Shown in pieces: positions 25,565 to 33,532 of a stretch of DNA of 64,000 bases (its first letter is position 1; each line of letters begins with the position of its first letter). The translations under genes were made by a program, and so were the position numbers. The stretch is from Sphingomonas_Q fennica_A (GTDB lineage Bacteria; Pseudomonadota; Alphaproteobacteria; Sphingomonadales; Sphingomonadaceae), in contig JAQIJD010000013.1 in NCBI GenBank assembly GCA_036946415.1, positions 1 through 64,000 on the forward strand, read 5' to 3'. The notes below the pieces were generated by a model. It saw only the letters and a program-made list of their open reading frames with translations, had not been told where the DNA came from and did no database searches.

Positions 25565-26149
25565 TCAACACGGCAGCCACACCTCGTTCTGCCGCAGCCG
25601 CCCCGGCAGCATCGGCGAATAATACAAGGCATGCTCCACGCCCCCCGCCGGCCCCTCGCCGCGGTCGATCAGCCGGCCGCGCAGCGCCATCTCCTGGTCG
25701 CGCAGCAGCCGGTCGTCCACCCGCCCGGTGAAGCGCAGCGCCGCGATCCGCCGGGCGCTCAGGGTGGCGATCGTCACGCCCTCGCCCGGCACCGGCAGGT
25801 CGGCGATGCGGTCCTCGGGCAGGGGCACGCGCACCCGCCAGCCGCCGTCGACGGGCGCCGCCATCACCGGCAATGTCGTCGGCAGGCGCTGGCGGCCGCT
25901 GCCCGATCCCAGCACATAACCCGCCAGCGCCGCGAAGCCGTCGCCCAGCGCCCGGTCGCGGCGGCCGGGGCGCACCGCCTCCACCACCGTCAGCGCGGGA
26001 TAGCGGCGGATCTCGAACGCGCCGTCCGCCGCCTCGATCGTGAAGGCGGGCGTCCAGCCCTTCTTCTCGCGCAGGTAGAGGAAGGCGGCCCCCGCCGCCG
26101 CCGCCCCCGCCACCGCCGCCAGCATCCTGCCCCGGCCGCTTATCGCCAT
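25565..26149 (-). CDS. SOUL family heme-binding protein
   Basis: 194 residues. An N-terminal hydrophobic helix (MLAAVAGAAAAGAAFLYL) anchors or exports the protein, and the body has the SOUL pattern with FEIRRYPALTVVEA near the start, TLPVMAAP in the middle and YYSPMLPGRLRQNEVWL at the end. SOUL proteins bind heme or other tetrapyrroles; the physiological role in bacteria is unclear. AAGGAG lies ten bases before the start. Confidence 0.85.
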   Translation of the reverse strand: MAISGRGRMLAAVAGAAAAGAAFLYLREKKGWTPAFTIEAADGAFEIRRYPALTVVEAVRPGRRDRALGDGFAALAGYVLGSGSGRQRLPTTLPVMAAPVDGGWRVRVPLPEDRIADLPVPGEGVTIATLSARRIAALRFTGRVDDRLLRDQEMALRGRLIDRGEGPAGGVEHALYYSPMLPGRLRQNEVWLPC

Positions 26150-26181
26150 CCAGCCCGTCTCCTTCCCGTCCGTCACCCGCC

Positions 26182-26625
26182 TCACGCACAGCCGTAATAG
26201 TCGGCGATCCGGTCGAGCGCCATCGACAGCACCAGCCGCCCGGCACGCTTGGGCCAGCCGAGCGCCTGTTCGGCATCGGCCATCCCCTGCCCGTCGCAGA
26301 TCACCCGCCAGGCGATGTCCTGCATCCCCGGCCCGGCGGCGGCGACCGCACCTTCGAACCGCCGCTTGGCAGCGAGCTGCGCAGTCGCCGGATCGAGGCC
26401 CTCGCCGGTCGATCGCGCCCCCGCCTCCCACCGCATCGTCACCCGCGGGCCCAGCCCGGCGATCGTCCAGTCGCCGCGCAGCCGTTCCCCCGCCGCCTGC
26501 TGCCGCGGGGTGACGAGGCCGCGCGCCGCCAGCCAGCCCAGCGGCGATTCGGCCAGGTTCACCGTCACCCGCCGTCCGCCCGCATCCCCCGGCAGCGCCC
26601 GTTCCGCCAGCATCCTCTTGGCCAT
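26182..26625 (-). CDS. DUF6456 domain-containing protein
   Basis: 147 residues. The conserved stretch NLAESPLGWLAARGLVTPRQQAAGERLRGDW and the C-terminal IAWRVICDGQGMADAEQALGWPKRAGRLVLSMALDRIADYYG match DUF6456, an alphaproteobacterial family with a helix-turn-helix-like C-terminus. Function unknown, possibly DNA-binding. Start ATG 26625 with GGGAGA upstream; it lies 32 bp ahead of the SOUL gene and may be cotranscribed with it. Confidence 0.8.
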   Translation of the reverse strand: MAKRMLAERALPGDAGGRRVTVNLAESPLGWLAARGLVTPRQQAAGERLRGDWTIAGLGPRVTMRWEAGARSTGEGLDPATAQLAAKRRFEGAVAAAGPGMQDIAWRVICDGQGMADAEQALGWPKRAGRLVLSMALDRIADYYGCA

Positions 26626-26693
26626 GCTCCGTCTCCCGTCCCGAATCGAAGGGCGCGCCTCCTGCCACGGAACGGGGGCTGTAGGACAGAACA

Positions 26694-29408
26694 TTATGCG
26701 AACATCACCACGCCCGGCGCAGCGTCACCCCCCCATGTCCGGGGCTCGGCGAGGAAGGCGCCATAGACCTGCGTCGCCGCCGTGCCGAAGGCCGCGGTCT
26801 GGCGCAAAGTCCCGCCCCCCTGCAACGGCGCGTCGTAGCCCACCTGTATGTAATCCACGTCGAACAGGTTCTGCGCCCACGCCTCGATCGCCCAGCCTGC
26901 ACCGGAAAGGCCGATCCGCGCCCCCACCACCAGCACGCCGGGCTGGATCTTCTCCACGTCGAGGTCGGACCCGGTATTGGTGGCGGACTGGTAGCGCAGG
27001 TCGCCATGCACCAGCCCCGCGATTCCGCCGCCCAGGTCCGGCGTCCAGTCCGCCGCCCCCGTCACCGTCACCCGCGGCGCGTTGGAGAGGGGCCGCCCCG
27101 GCAGCTGGAACAATGTGGGGGAGAGGGCGCGCCCCCCCGTCCCCACCAGATCGTCGGCATAATGCGTGTCGGCGATCGTCATCCCCGCGGTCAGCGCGAA
27201 GCCCCGCCCCGGCCGCACCGCCCCCTCGATCTCCACCCCACGCGCGACGACGCCGGCCGTCAGCCCCGCCGGGCAGGCCCCCGTCGCCGCCGAAAGGTCG
27301 CGGTCCGCCCCGCCCAGGTCCGCCTTGCAGCCGTTGAGCGATTCCACCGTGAAGGACGAACCGTTGTAGCTGTTCAGCTGGAAGTCGCGGATGCGGCTGA
27401 CGAAGCCCGTCAGCGCGAGGTCGAAGCGCGCGCGTGACAGCTTCACCCCCGCTTCCCACGCCGTCACGGTCTCGGGCGCGAAGGCCAGCGCCGCCAGGTC
27501 CGCCCCGCTTGCGATCACCCCGCCGCGCGCCAGCGGCGTCCGCTCCAGATTATAGCCCCCCGCCTTGAACCCGCGCGACCAGCTCGCATAAGCGAGCAGG
27601 CCCGCGGCGGGCCGCCACGCCAGCGCCGCCGTCCCCGTCCCCTCGCGGTCGCGGCGCCGCGTCGCGCCGGCGAAGGTTCCCGCCGCCGTCGCCGGCAGCA
27701 GGCACGGCAGCGCGAAGGAGCCGGCCAGCGCCGATCCGGCGACGGCCCGGCACAGAGTATTGTCGTCGGCCAGCGCCAGCCGCAGCCTTTTGCCCTCGTC
27801 GGTATAGCGCCCGCCCAGCGTCAGGCTCAGCCCCTCGGTCAGGCGGAACACATTGTGGGTGAACAGCGCCAGCGTCCGCCCGCGCTGGCGGAAGCGGTCG
27901 GCGATGCCGCGCCCGGCCGGGTCGTAGCCGGCAAGGCCGAGGCTTCCCGCCAGCGATCCCAGCCCCGGCCGCGCCGGATCGGCCGCCAGCGCGCCGAGCA
28001 GCGGCAGCACCGTCCGCCCCGCGTCGCCCGCCGGCAGGCCCCGCACCGCCGCGATCCGCGCCAGCAGCGCCGCCTGGTCGACGCACCCCGCCGGCCCCGG
28101 CGCCAGCGCCGCCGGCGCCGCGCCGTTCACCAGCAGGCAACTCGCATAGCGGGCGAAGTCCGCCCCGAACGTCTGGTTGTCGCGAAAGGCCAAAGTCTCG
28201 CGCGCCGCATAGCCGCCGACCAGCCAGTCGATCCGCCCGTCCAGCGCGCGGCCGTTCAGCCGCACCTCCTGGCTGAGCGTCTCGAACCTTTGCCCCGCCC
28301 CGCCGTCGGGATCGCGGCGCAGGATGTCGAGGTCGTTGAAGTCGCCGTCCTGCCCCCGCGTCCAGCGCCAGTCGCGCCACGCGCTGATGCCGGTCAGCGT
28401 CGCCCCGCCCAGCCCCGCCGTCACTTGGGCGGAGAGGCCCCCGTCGCGCACATCGCCGCGATATGCCTGCCCCGGCGTGATCGCCGTCCGCCGCCCGAAC
28501 GTATCGGTATCGATCGTCCCGCCCAGCCCGCGCACGATCGCCGCGATCGGATTGGGGCCGAAGACGAGGCCGCCGTCCGCCCCCCGCGTCACGCTCCGTG
28601 TCGGCCGATAGCTGCCCGCGCAACATTCCTCGTCGCGCCGCGCATAATCGCCGATCAGGCGGATGGTGAGGTCGTCGCGCTCGAACAGTAGCTGCCCGCG
28701 AACCAGCCCGCGCCTGCGATCGTTCACGTCGCGCCCCGAAACCAGATCGGTCACGAACCCGCGCCGCCGCATCCCCACCCCGTCGATGCGGAAGGCGAGG
28801 TCACGCGCCACCGGTCCCGTCACCCCGGCGACCAACCGGCGCAGCCCGTAATTGCCGAGGCTCGCCTCCGCCGCCCCGCCCCAGTCGAAACGGGGGGCGG
28901 CGGTCTCGATGTCGATCAGCCCGGCGGTGGCGTTACGGCCGAACAACGTCCCCTGCGGCCCGCGCAGCACCGCGATGCGCGCGAGCGGCCCCAATTCGGT
29001 CAGCGCCACCCCGGGCCGGTTGCGATAGACCCCGTCCACTACCGTCGCGACCGAGCTTTCGAGGCCGGGATTGTCCCCCACCGTGCCGATCCCGCGGATG
29101 CGCGCGCCCGTCGCCCCCGCCTCCGATCCGGTCGAGGAGACGAGCAGCGTGGGGGCGAGCTGGTTGAGCTGGCGGATGTCCGTCACCCCCGCCCGCGCCA
29201 GCGCCTCCGCCCCGATCACCTGCACCGCCACCGGCACGTCACGCGCCACCTCGGCCCGCCCCGTCGCCGTCACGACGATCGCCGCCCCGTCCGCCGGCGC
29301 CCCCAGCGCCAGCGCCATCGCCATCAGTTGCAAACCGCAGACCCCCGCGGCGCCCTCCTCGGGCGCCACCCCCGGCCGCCCGCTAGGCCGATCCGCCCCC
29401 CGCCTCAA
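26694..29408 (-). CDS. TonB-dependent receptor
   Basis: 904 residues. The plug domain begins at IVVTATGRAE and includes VQVIGAEALARAGVTDIRQL, IRGIGTVGDN and RGPQGTLFGRNATAGLI; a 22-strand barrel follows and ends in an aromatic-terminated strand near GVVMFA. It brings a large substrate across the outer membrane using TonB energy. Substrate is unknown; the plug resembles iron-complex/vitamin type receptors with a pesticin-like RNATAG. The TTG at 29408 gives a usable signal peptide (AGVCGLQLMAMALALGAPADGA); the first ATG, at 29324, would leave one with no basic end. No iron-box or regulator is adjacent. Confidence 0.88.
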   Translation of the reverse strand: MRRGADRPSGRPGVAPEEGAAGVCGLQLMAMALALGAPADGAAIVVTATGRAEVARDVPVAVQVIGAEALARAGVTDIRQLNQLAPTLLVSSTGSEAGATGARIRGIGTVGDNPGLESSVATVVDGVYRNRPGVALTELGPLARIAVLRGPQGTLFGRNATAGLIDIETAAPRFDWGGAAEASLGNYGLRRLVAGVTGPVARDLAFRIDGVGMRRRGFVTDLVSGRDVNDRRRGLVRGQLLFERDDLTIRLIGDYARRDEECCAGSYRPTRSVTRGADGGLVFGPNPIAAIVRGLGGTIDTDTFGRRTAITPGQAYRGDVRDGGLSAQVTAGLGGATLTGISAWRDWRWTRGQDGDFNDLDILRRDPDGGAGQRFETLSQEVRLNGRALDGRIDWLVGGYAARETLAFRDNQTFGADFARYASCLLVNGAAPAALAPGPAGCVDQAALLARIAAVRGLPAGDAGRTVLPLLGALAADPARPGLGSLAGSLGLAGYDPAGRGIADRFRQRGRTLALFTHNVFRLTEGLSLTLGGRYTDEGKRLRLALADDNTLCRAVAGSALAGSFALPCLLPATAAGTFAGATRRRDREGTGTAALAWRPAAGLLAYASWSRGFKAGGYNLERTPLARGGVIASGADLAALAFAPETVTAWEAGVKLSRARFDLALTGFVSRIRDFQLNSYNGSSFTVESLNGCKADLGGADRDLSAATGACPAGLTAGVVARGVEIEGAVRPGRGFALTAGMTIADTHYADDLVGTGGRALSPTLFQLPGRPLSNAPRVTVTGAADWTPDLGGGIAGLVHGDLRYQSATNTGSDLDVEKIQPGVLVVGARIGLSGAGWAIEAWAQNLFDVDYIQVGYDAPLQGGGTLRQTAAFGTAATQVYGAFLAEPRTWGGDAAPGVVMFA

Positions 29409-29443
29409 TCGCCTTGCGACGAACGGCGGGCGTGGAATGGGGT

Positions 29444-29641
29444 CTAGAAGTGGCCAGTGACTGGCGCACGCCCGGCAGCGCGTGCGCGCGTTTCGGCACG
29501 CGCCAGCAAGGCCCGCTTCCCGAGCGTGCGCCGGCCCCCCTTGTTGCGGAGCGCCTCGATCGCGGCCTCACCCGCATCGAACCCCAGTGCCTGCCGGCGT
29601 CGCTCGGCCTCGGCGATGAAGGCATAGAAGTCGAAGATCAT
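29444..29641 (-). CDS. short hypothetical protein next to a nucleotidyltransferase remnant
   Basis: 65 residues, starting MIFDFYAFIAEAERRRQALGFD and continuing as a basic helical protein. It starts in an ATGA overlap with the end of the preceding frame. It is not recognised. Coupled to an AbiEii-type nucleotidyltransferase end, it may be the residue of a two-gene defence or toxin-antitoxin unit. Confidence 0.45.
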   Translation of the reverse strand: MIFDFYAFIAEAERRRQALGFDAGEAAIEALRNKGGRRTLGKRALLARAETRARAAGRAPVTGHF

Positions 29642-29862
29642 CGCCGCACCGCCCCGAGATCGATCAACCCGATGTCGCCATCCTCCTCGGCGACGCGCTT
29701 CGCAAGATAGTCCATGTCGATGCCCTGCGCCATCGCGAGGATCATCCGCGCCTGCCGCAGCCGGCTGTCGTCGGAGGGGCTGGCGATCGCATGCTGCGCC
29801 AGCCGATCCGCGATCATGTCCTCGAACGACGGCAGCGCCAGTTGATGACCGCCGCGCAACAC
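29638..29862 (-). pseudogene. C-terminal remnant of a nucleotidyltransferase-like (AbiEii-type) gene
   Basis: The 74 codons from a possible GTG at 29862 (VLRGGHQLALPSFEDMIADRLAQHA, then QARMILAMAQGIDMDYLAKRVAEE) look like the end of a nucleotidyltransferase, where PSxEDMIADR is a common motif. The catalytic N-terminal half (the GSxxxxxDxD region) is absent: upstream sequence in this frame is unrelated and runs into the divergent GST promoter region. It looks like a decayed copy. Confidence 0.5.
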
Positions 29863-29953
29863 CGGCCTCAGCGTCCGGATCGAGCATTCACACGCTGCGA
29901 CACCGCCAGGGCAGGACTCGCCACGGCCGGCCCGCCGTGCCACGCTCGCCGCC

Positions 29954-30601
29954 ATGCCGCCGGTCGTCACCGCCTTCGCCGCCTCGCCCGATCGCGGGCG
30001 CGGCCTGGCGCGCGACATGGCGGTGCGCTGGGCGCTGGAGGAGGTCGGCCAGCCCTACGCCGTGCGCCTCCTCTCCTTCGCCGATCTCAAGGCGCCCGCC
30101 CACCGCGCGCTCCAGCCTTTCGGCCAGATCCCGACCTATCAGGACGGCGCGCTGGCGCTGTTCGAATCGGGGGCGATCGTCCTCCACATCGCCGGCGAAT
30201 ATCCCGGCCTCCCCGCCGGTCCCGTCGCCCGCGCCTGGGCGTTCGCCGCCGTCGCCACCGTCGAACCGCCGATCGTCGAGCGCAGCATGGCGCTCCTCAC
30301 CGAAGCCGACCGCCCGTGGCACGCCGATCGCCTGCCGCTGCTCGAGGCGCGCATCGCCACCCGCCTCGCCGATCTCGCCGCGCATCTCGGCGGGTCGCCG
30401 TGGCTCGACGGCGCCTTCTCCGCCGGCGACCTGATGATGATCGCGGTCCTCCGCCGCCTCGCCGGCTCGGGCCTGCTCGAAGCGCAGCCGGCGCTCGCCG
30501 CTTATGTCGCCCGTGGCGAGGCCCGCCCCGCCTTCACCCGCGCCTTCGCCGCCCAGCGCGCGGTGTATGAGGCGAGCGGCCAGCCCGGCCCCGCCCGATA
30601 A
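29954..30601 (+). CDS. glutathione S-transferase family protein
   Basis: 215 residues. The thioredoxin-fold N-terminal half has VGQPYAVRLLSF, the cis-Pro motif FGQIPTYQDGALALFESGAIVLHIA (Glu-Ser contact glutathione), and the all-helical C-terminal half follows with SPWLDGAFSAGDLMM, containing the capping Asp. Likely a cytoplasmic glutathione conjugation or reduction enzyme; substrate unknown. Its last 57 bases form the first part of a 160-bp tandem duplication that continues past the stop. Confidence 0.88.
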   Translation: MPPVVTAFAASPDRGRGLARDMAVRWALEEVGQPYAVRLLSFADLKAPAHRALQPFGQIPTYQDGALALFESGAIVLHIAGEYPGLPAGPVARAWAFAAVATVEPPIVERSMALLTEADRPWHADRLPLLEARIATRLADLAAHLGGSPWLDGAFSAGDLMMIAVLRRLAGSGLLEAQPALAAYVARGEARPAFTRAFAAQRAVYEASGQPGPAR

Positions 30602-30864
30602 GATGCGCAGACCCCACACCCCCCGCGGAGCGGCATCACCGATCCGCCAGCATGTCGCCGGCCACGCCGCCGCTCCCCGCGCAACACCTCCGCGTCTCCG
30701 CGCTTTCGCCGCCCAGCGCGCGGTGTTCGAGGCGGACGGCCAGCCCGGCCCCGTCCGATAAGATGCGAGGGCCCCAATCCCCCCGCGAAGCGGCATCACC
30801 GATCCGCGAGCCGTTCGCCGGCCACCCCGCTGCGTCCCGCGCAGCACCTCCGCGTCTCCGCGTC
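30545..30864. repeat. two 160-bp tandem copies spanning the GST 3' end
   Basis: Copy one (30545-30704) starts at TTCGCCGCCCAGCGCGCGGTG within the GST gene, contains its stop, and ends in a CTCCGCGTCTCCGCG element. Copy two (30705-30864) starts with the same word, repeats the GST tail with a few substitutions, including the in-frame stop, and ends in the same element. Only the first tail is attached to an open GST frame; the second is a vestige. Nothing else is seen from 30602 to 30893. Confidence 0.88.
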
Positions 30865-30893
30865 TCCGCGCGAACGAACCCTCTCGAAACCGC

Positions 30894-31280
30894 TCACCCC
30901 GCCGCGTGGCAGCAGATGCACAGCTTGTTGCCATCGGGATCGCGCACATAGGCCCCGTAATAATCGGGGTGATAATGCGGCCGCAGCGCCGGCGGCCCCT
31001 CGCCGGTGCCGCCCAGCCCGATCGCCAGCGCGTGCCATTCGTCCACCGTCGCCCGGTCGCCGGCCTGAAACGCCACCATCTGCCCGTTGCCGGCCGAAGG
31101 CGCCGCCCCGTCGAACGGCCGCGTGACGATGAACAGCGGCCGGTCGGCGGCGGGATGCTTCCACCCCGCCCAATCCGCATCGGCGAACTTCATCGTCAGG
31201 CCCAGCCGCGCCAGCAGCGGCGCATAGAAGCGGCACGCCCGGTCAACGTCCGCCACCCCCACCGTCATGTGCGAATACAT
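30894..31280 (-). CDS. VOC (glyoxalase/bleomycin resistance) family protein
   Basis: 128 residues. The fold signature is at the start, MYSHMTVGVADVDRACRFYAPLLARLG, and near the end, DYYGAYVRDPDGNKLCI. The His near the N-terminus and a late acidic residue could bind a metal. Family members catalyse isomerisation, conjugation or dioxygenation; this one cannot be assigned. The start codon follows GAGGGGG, and the gene lies 10 bp after the quinone oxidoreductase, so they are probably cotranscribed. Confidence 0.85.
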   Translation of the reverse strand: MYSHMTVGVADVDRACRFYAPLLARLGLTMKFADADWAGWKHPAADRPLFIVTRPFDGAAPSAGNGQMVAFQAGDRATVDEWHALAIGLGGTGEGPPALRPHYHPDYYGAYVRDPDGNKLCICCHAAG

Positions 31281-31290
31281 GGACACCCCC

Positions 31291-32274
31291 TCAGGGCAGC
31301 AGCACCGTCGATCCCACCGTCCGCCGCGCCTCCAGCGCGCGATGCGCCTCGGCCACGTCGCGCAGCGCGAAGCGCTGGGCGATCTCGATCGGCACCGAGC
31401 CGTCCGCCAGCCGCGCGAACAGCGCATCGGCCAGCGCCTGCAATTCCGCCCGCGTCGCCGCATAGTCGAACAGCGACGGGCGCGTCACGAACAGCGAGCC
31501 CGCCCGCAGCAGATCGAGCGCGGAGAAGGGCGGCACCGCGCCGCTGGCATTGCCGTAGGTGACGATCAGGCCGCGCTTGGCCGTCGCCGCCAGCGATGCC
31601 GCCCAGCTCGCCGCCCCCACGCCGTCCAGCACCACCTCGGCGCCGCGCCCGTCGGTCAGGTCGCGCACCTGCTCCGCCAGCGTGTCGAGCGGCCCGCTCA
31701 GCACCCGCTCCGCCCCCAGCGCCTCGACCCGCGCCGCCTTGGCGGCATCGCCGACATGGCCGATCACCCGCGCGCCGATCGCCGCCGCCCACGGCACCAG
31801 GATCGATCCCACCCCGCCGGCCGCGGCGTGGACCAGCACCGTCATGCCGCGATCGATCTTCCCGCAGGGGCCGATCAGGAAGGCGGCGGTCAGCCCCTTC
31901 AGCATCGCCGCGGCGGCGGTGTCCATGTCGATGCCGTCGGGCAGGTGGATCAGGTGGCGCGCCGGCACGTTGCGCGCGCTGGCATAAGCCCCGGTCGGCG
32001 CGGTGGCATAGGCGACCCGGTCGCCGGGCGCGAACCCCGTCACGTCCGGCCCCACCGCCTCCACCACGCCCGCCGCCTCGCCGCCCAGCGGCACCGGGCG
32101 GACCGGCGAGGGATAGAGGCCCGATCGGTGATAGGTATCGATGAAATTGAGGCCGACCGCGCGTTGCCGCACCTGCACCTCGCCCGATCCGGGCGGCGCC
32201 AGACGCACCGCTTCCTCGGTCAGCATCTCCGGGCCGCCATGGTCCCGCGCCACGATGCGATAGTCTTCGCTCAT
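31291..32274 (-). CDS. NADPH:quinone oxidoreductase (zinc-free MDR family)
   Basis: 327 residues. GroES-like N-terminal domain with GLNFIDTYHRSGLYP (the quinone reductase signature), NAD(P)-binding domain with VLVHAAAGGVGSILVPWA and a C-terminal dimer segment with VAEAHRALEARRTVGSTVLLP. It reduces quinones or alpha,beta-unsaturated carbonyls with NADPH in the cytoplasm. The zinc-ligand cysteines of alcohol dehydrogenases are absent, as expected for this branch. Confidence 0.9.
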   Translation of the reverse strand: MSEDYRIVARDHGGPEMLTEEAVRLAPPGSGEVQVRQRAVGLNFIDTYHRSGLYPSPVRPVPLGGEAAGVVEAVGPDVTGFAPGDRVAYATAPTGAYASARNVPARHLIHLPDGIDMDTAAAAMLKGLTAAFLIGPCGKIDRGMTVLVHAAAGGVGSILVPWAAAIGARVIGHVGDAAKAARVEALGAERVLSGPLDTLAEQVRDLTDGRGAEVVLDGVGAASWAASLAATAKRGLIVTYGNASGAVPPFSALDLLRAGSLFVTRPSLFDYAATRAELQALADALFARLADGSVPIEIAQRFALRDVAEAHRALEARRTVGSTVLLP

Positions 32275-32331
32275 CCGATCCTCCCGGCCCGCCGTCAGGC
32301 ACAACCTAGCGGATCGAACGGCAACGCCAAC

Positions 32332-32360
32332 CTCCGTTCGCCCCGAGCGCAGTCGAGGGG
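32332..32360. repeat. dispersed CGTTCGCCCCGAGCGCAGTCGAGGGG-type element
   Basis: Bases 32334-32360 carry CGTTCGCCCCGAGCGCAGTC followed by GAGGGG, an intergenic sequence word commonly seen in sphingomonad genomes and able to fold through CCCC/GGGG. One copy is seen in the window, 31 bp after the purU stop, so it may help end that transcript. Confidence 0.45.
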
Positions 32361-32391
32361 CACGCGATCCAGCCGCGCGCCCCCCATGCCG

Positions 32392-33252
32392 TCAGTCGCG
32401 GAAGACCACGGTCTTGGAACCGTTCAGCAGCACCCGGTCCTCCAGCTGCCACTTCACCGCCCGCGCCAGCACGCGGCGCTCGATGTCCCGGCCCTTGCGG
32501 ACGAGGTCGTCGGGCGTGTCGGCGTGGGTGATATGCTCCACGTCCTGCGCGATGATCGGCCCCTCGTCGAGGTCCGCCGTCACATAGTGGCTGGTCGCGC
32601 CGATCATCTTCACGCCGCGCTCGAACGCCTGGTGATAGGGCTTGGCGCCCTTGAAGCCCGGCAGGAAGCTGTGGTGGATGTTGATGCAGCGGCCCGACAG
32701 GAAGCCCGCCAGATCGTCCGACAGGATCTGCATGTAGCGGGCGAGGACGACCAGTTCGGCCCCCGTCTCGTTGACCACCTGCTTGATCTTCGCTTCCTGT
32801 GCCGCCTTCTCGCCCTTCACCATGGGGAAGTGGTGGTAGGGAATGTCGCCGATCAGGGAGATGTTCAGCACCTCCTTCGGATGGTTGCCGATGATGCCGA
32901 CCACTTCCATGTTCAGTTCGCCCAGGCGGTAGCGATAGAGCAGGTCGCCCAGGCAATGGTCGAACTTGGAGACCATCAGGATCACCTTGGTCTTCTGGTC
33001 GACGGGCTTCAGCTTCCAGGTCATCTTGTGCTCGTCGGCCAGCGCCGCGACGCGGCCGTGCAGCGCCTGCGCGGCCGATGCCTCGCCATCCAGATCGAAC
33101 ATCACGCGCATGAAGAAATTGCCGGTCTCGGTATCGTCGAACTGCTGGGCGTCGCGGATGTTGCCGTGCGCCTCGGCGATCAGCCCGGTCACGGCGGCAA
33201 CCAGGCCCGGCTTGTCCACGCACGAAAGCGTCAGGATATGCGATGTCTTCAC
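32392..33252 (-). CDS. purU: formyltetrahydrofolate deformylase
   Basis: 286 residues. An N-terminal ACT domain (ILTLSCVDKPGLVAAVTGLIAE) is followed by the formyltransferase-fold domain with GIIGNHPKE, YHHFPM, and the catalytic HHSFLPGFKGAKPYHQA and later GATSHYVTADLDEGPII. It hydrolyses 10-formyl-THF to formate and THF, which balances one-carbon pools. The GTG at 33252 is preceded by GGGAGG nine bases upstream. The gene diverges from ligM, an enzyme that loads THF with methyl groups; a shared role in folate balance is likely. Confidence 0.95.
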   Translation of the reverse strand: MKTSHILTLSCVDKPGLVAAVTGLIAEAHGNIRDAQQFDDTETGNFFMRVMFDLDGEASAAQALHGRVAALADEHKMTWKLKPVDQKTKVILMVSKFDHCLGDLLYRYRLGELNMEVVGIIGNHPKEVLNISLIGDIPYHHFPMVKGEKAAQEAKIKQVVNETGAELVVLARYMQILSDDLAGFLSGRCINIHHSFLPGFKGAKPYHQAFERGVKMIGATSHYVTADLDEGPIIAQDVEHITHADTPDDLVRKGRDIERRVLARAVKWQLEDRVLLNGSKTVVFRD

Positions 33253-33454
33253 GGATGTGTCCTCCCCACGGTTGTGAACATGGCCGGCCTGATAACCCGC
33301 CTCTGCCCGCCCCCATAGCAAAAAGCAGGGGCGTTGAAAATCGTTTGTGTTGCATACCAAAACTGTGGCAAAGGATCGGTGCCCGGGGGGCGGAACGGCT
33401 CAGGCGTGCCCCGCGCCGGACGATCTCCCCGGCCGGTCTCGCGCCGCACCCGCG

Positions 33455-33529
33455 GCATCCGCTAGGATGCTACCGGAGGCGACTCGGCGCCGAGACCGGT
33501 CACCCCGTCTGACGAGAGAGGATGCATCC
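33455..33529 (+). promoter_or_regulatory. structured 5' leader of ligM with mutually exclusive pairings
   Basis: GCATCC (33455-33460), GCTA, GGATGC (33465-33470) form a hairpin. GGATGC (33465-33470) can instead pair with GCATCC (33523-33528), four bases ahead of the start codon, which would cover the ribosome-binding GAGAGAGG region. Between them lies a nested stem ACCGG...CCGGT (33472-33476/33496-33500) around CTCGG/CCGAG (33483-33494). Alternative pairing that includes the ribosome-binding site is the usual design of a riboswitch or attenuator. No known class is recognised with confidence. Confidence 0.45.
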
Positions 33530-33532
33530 CTG

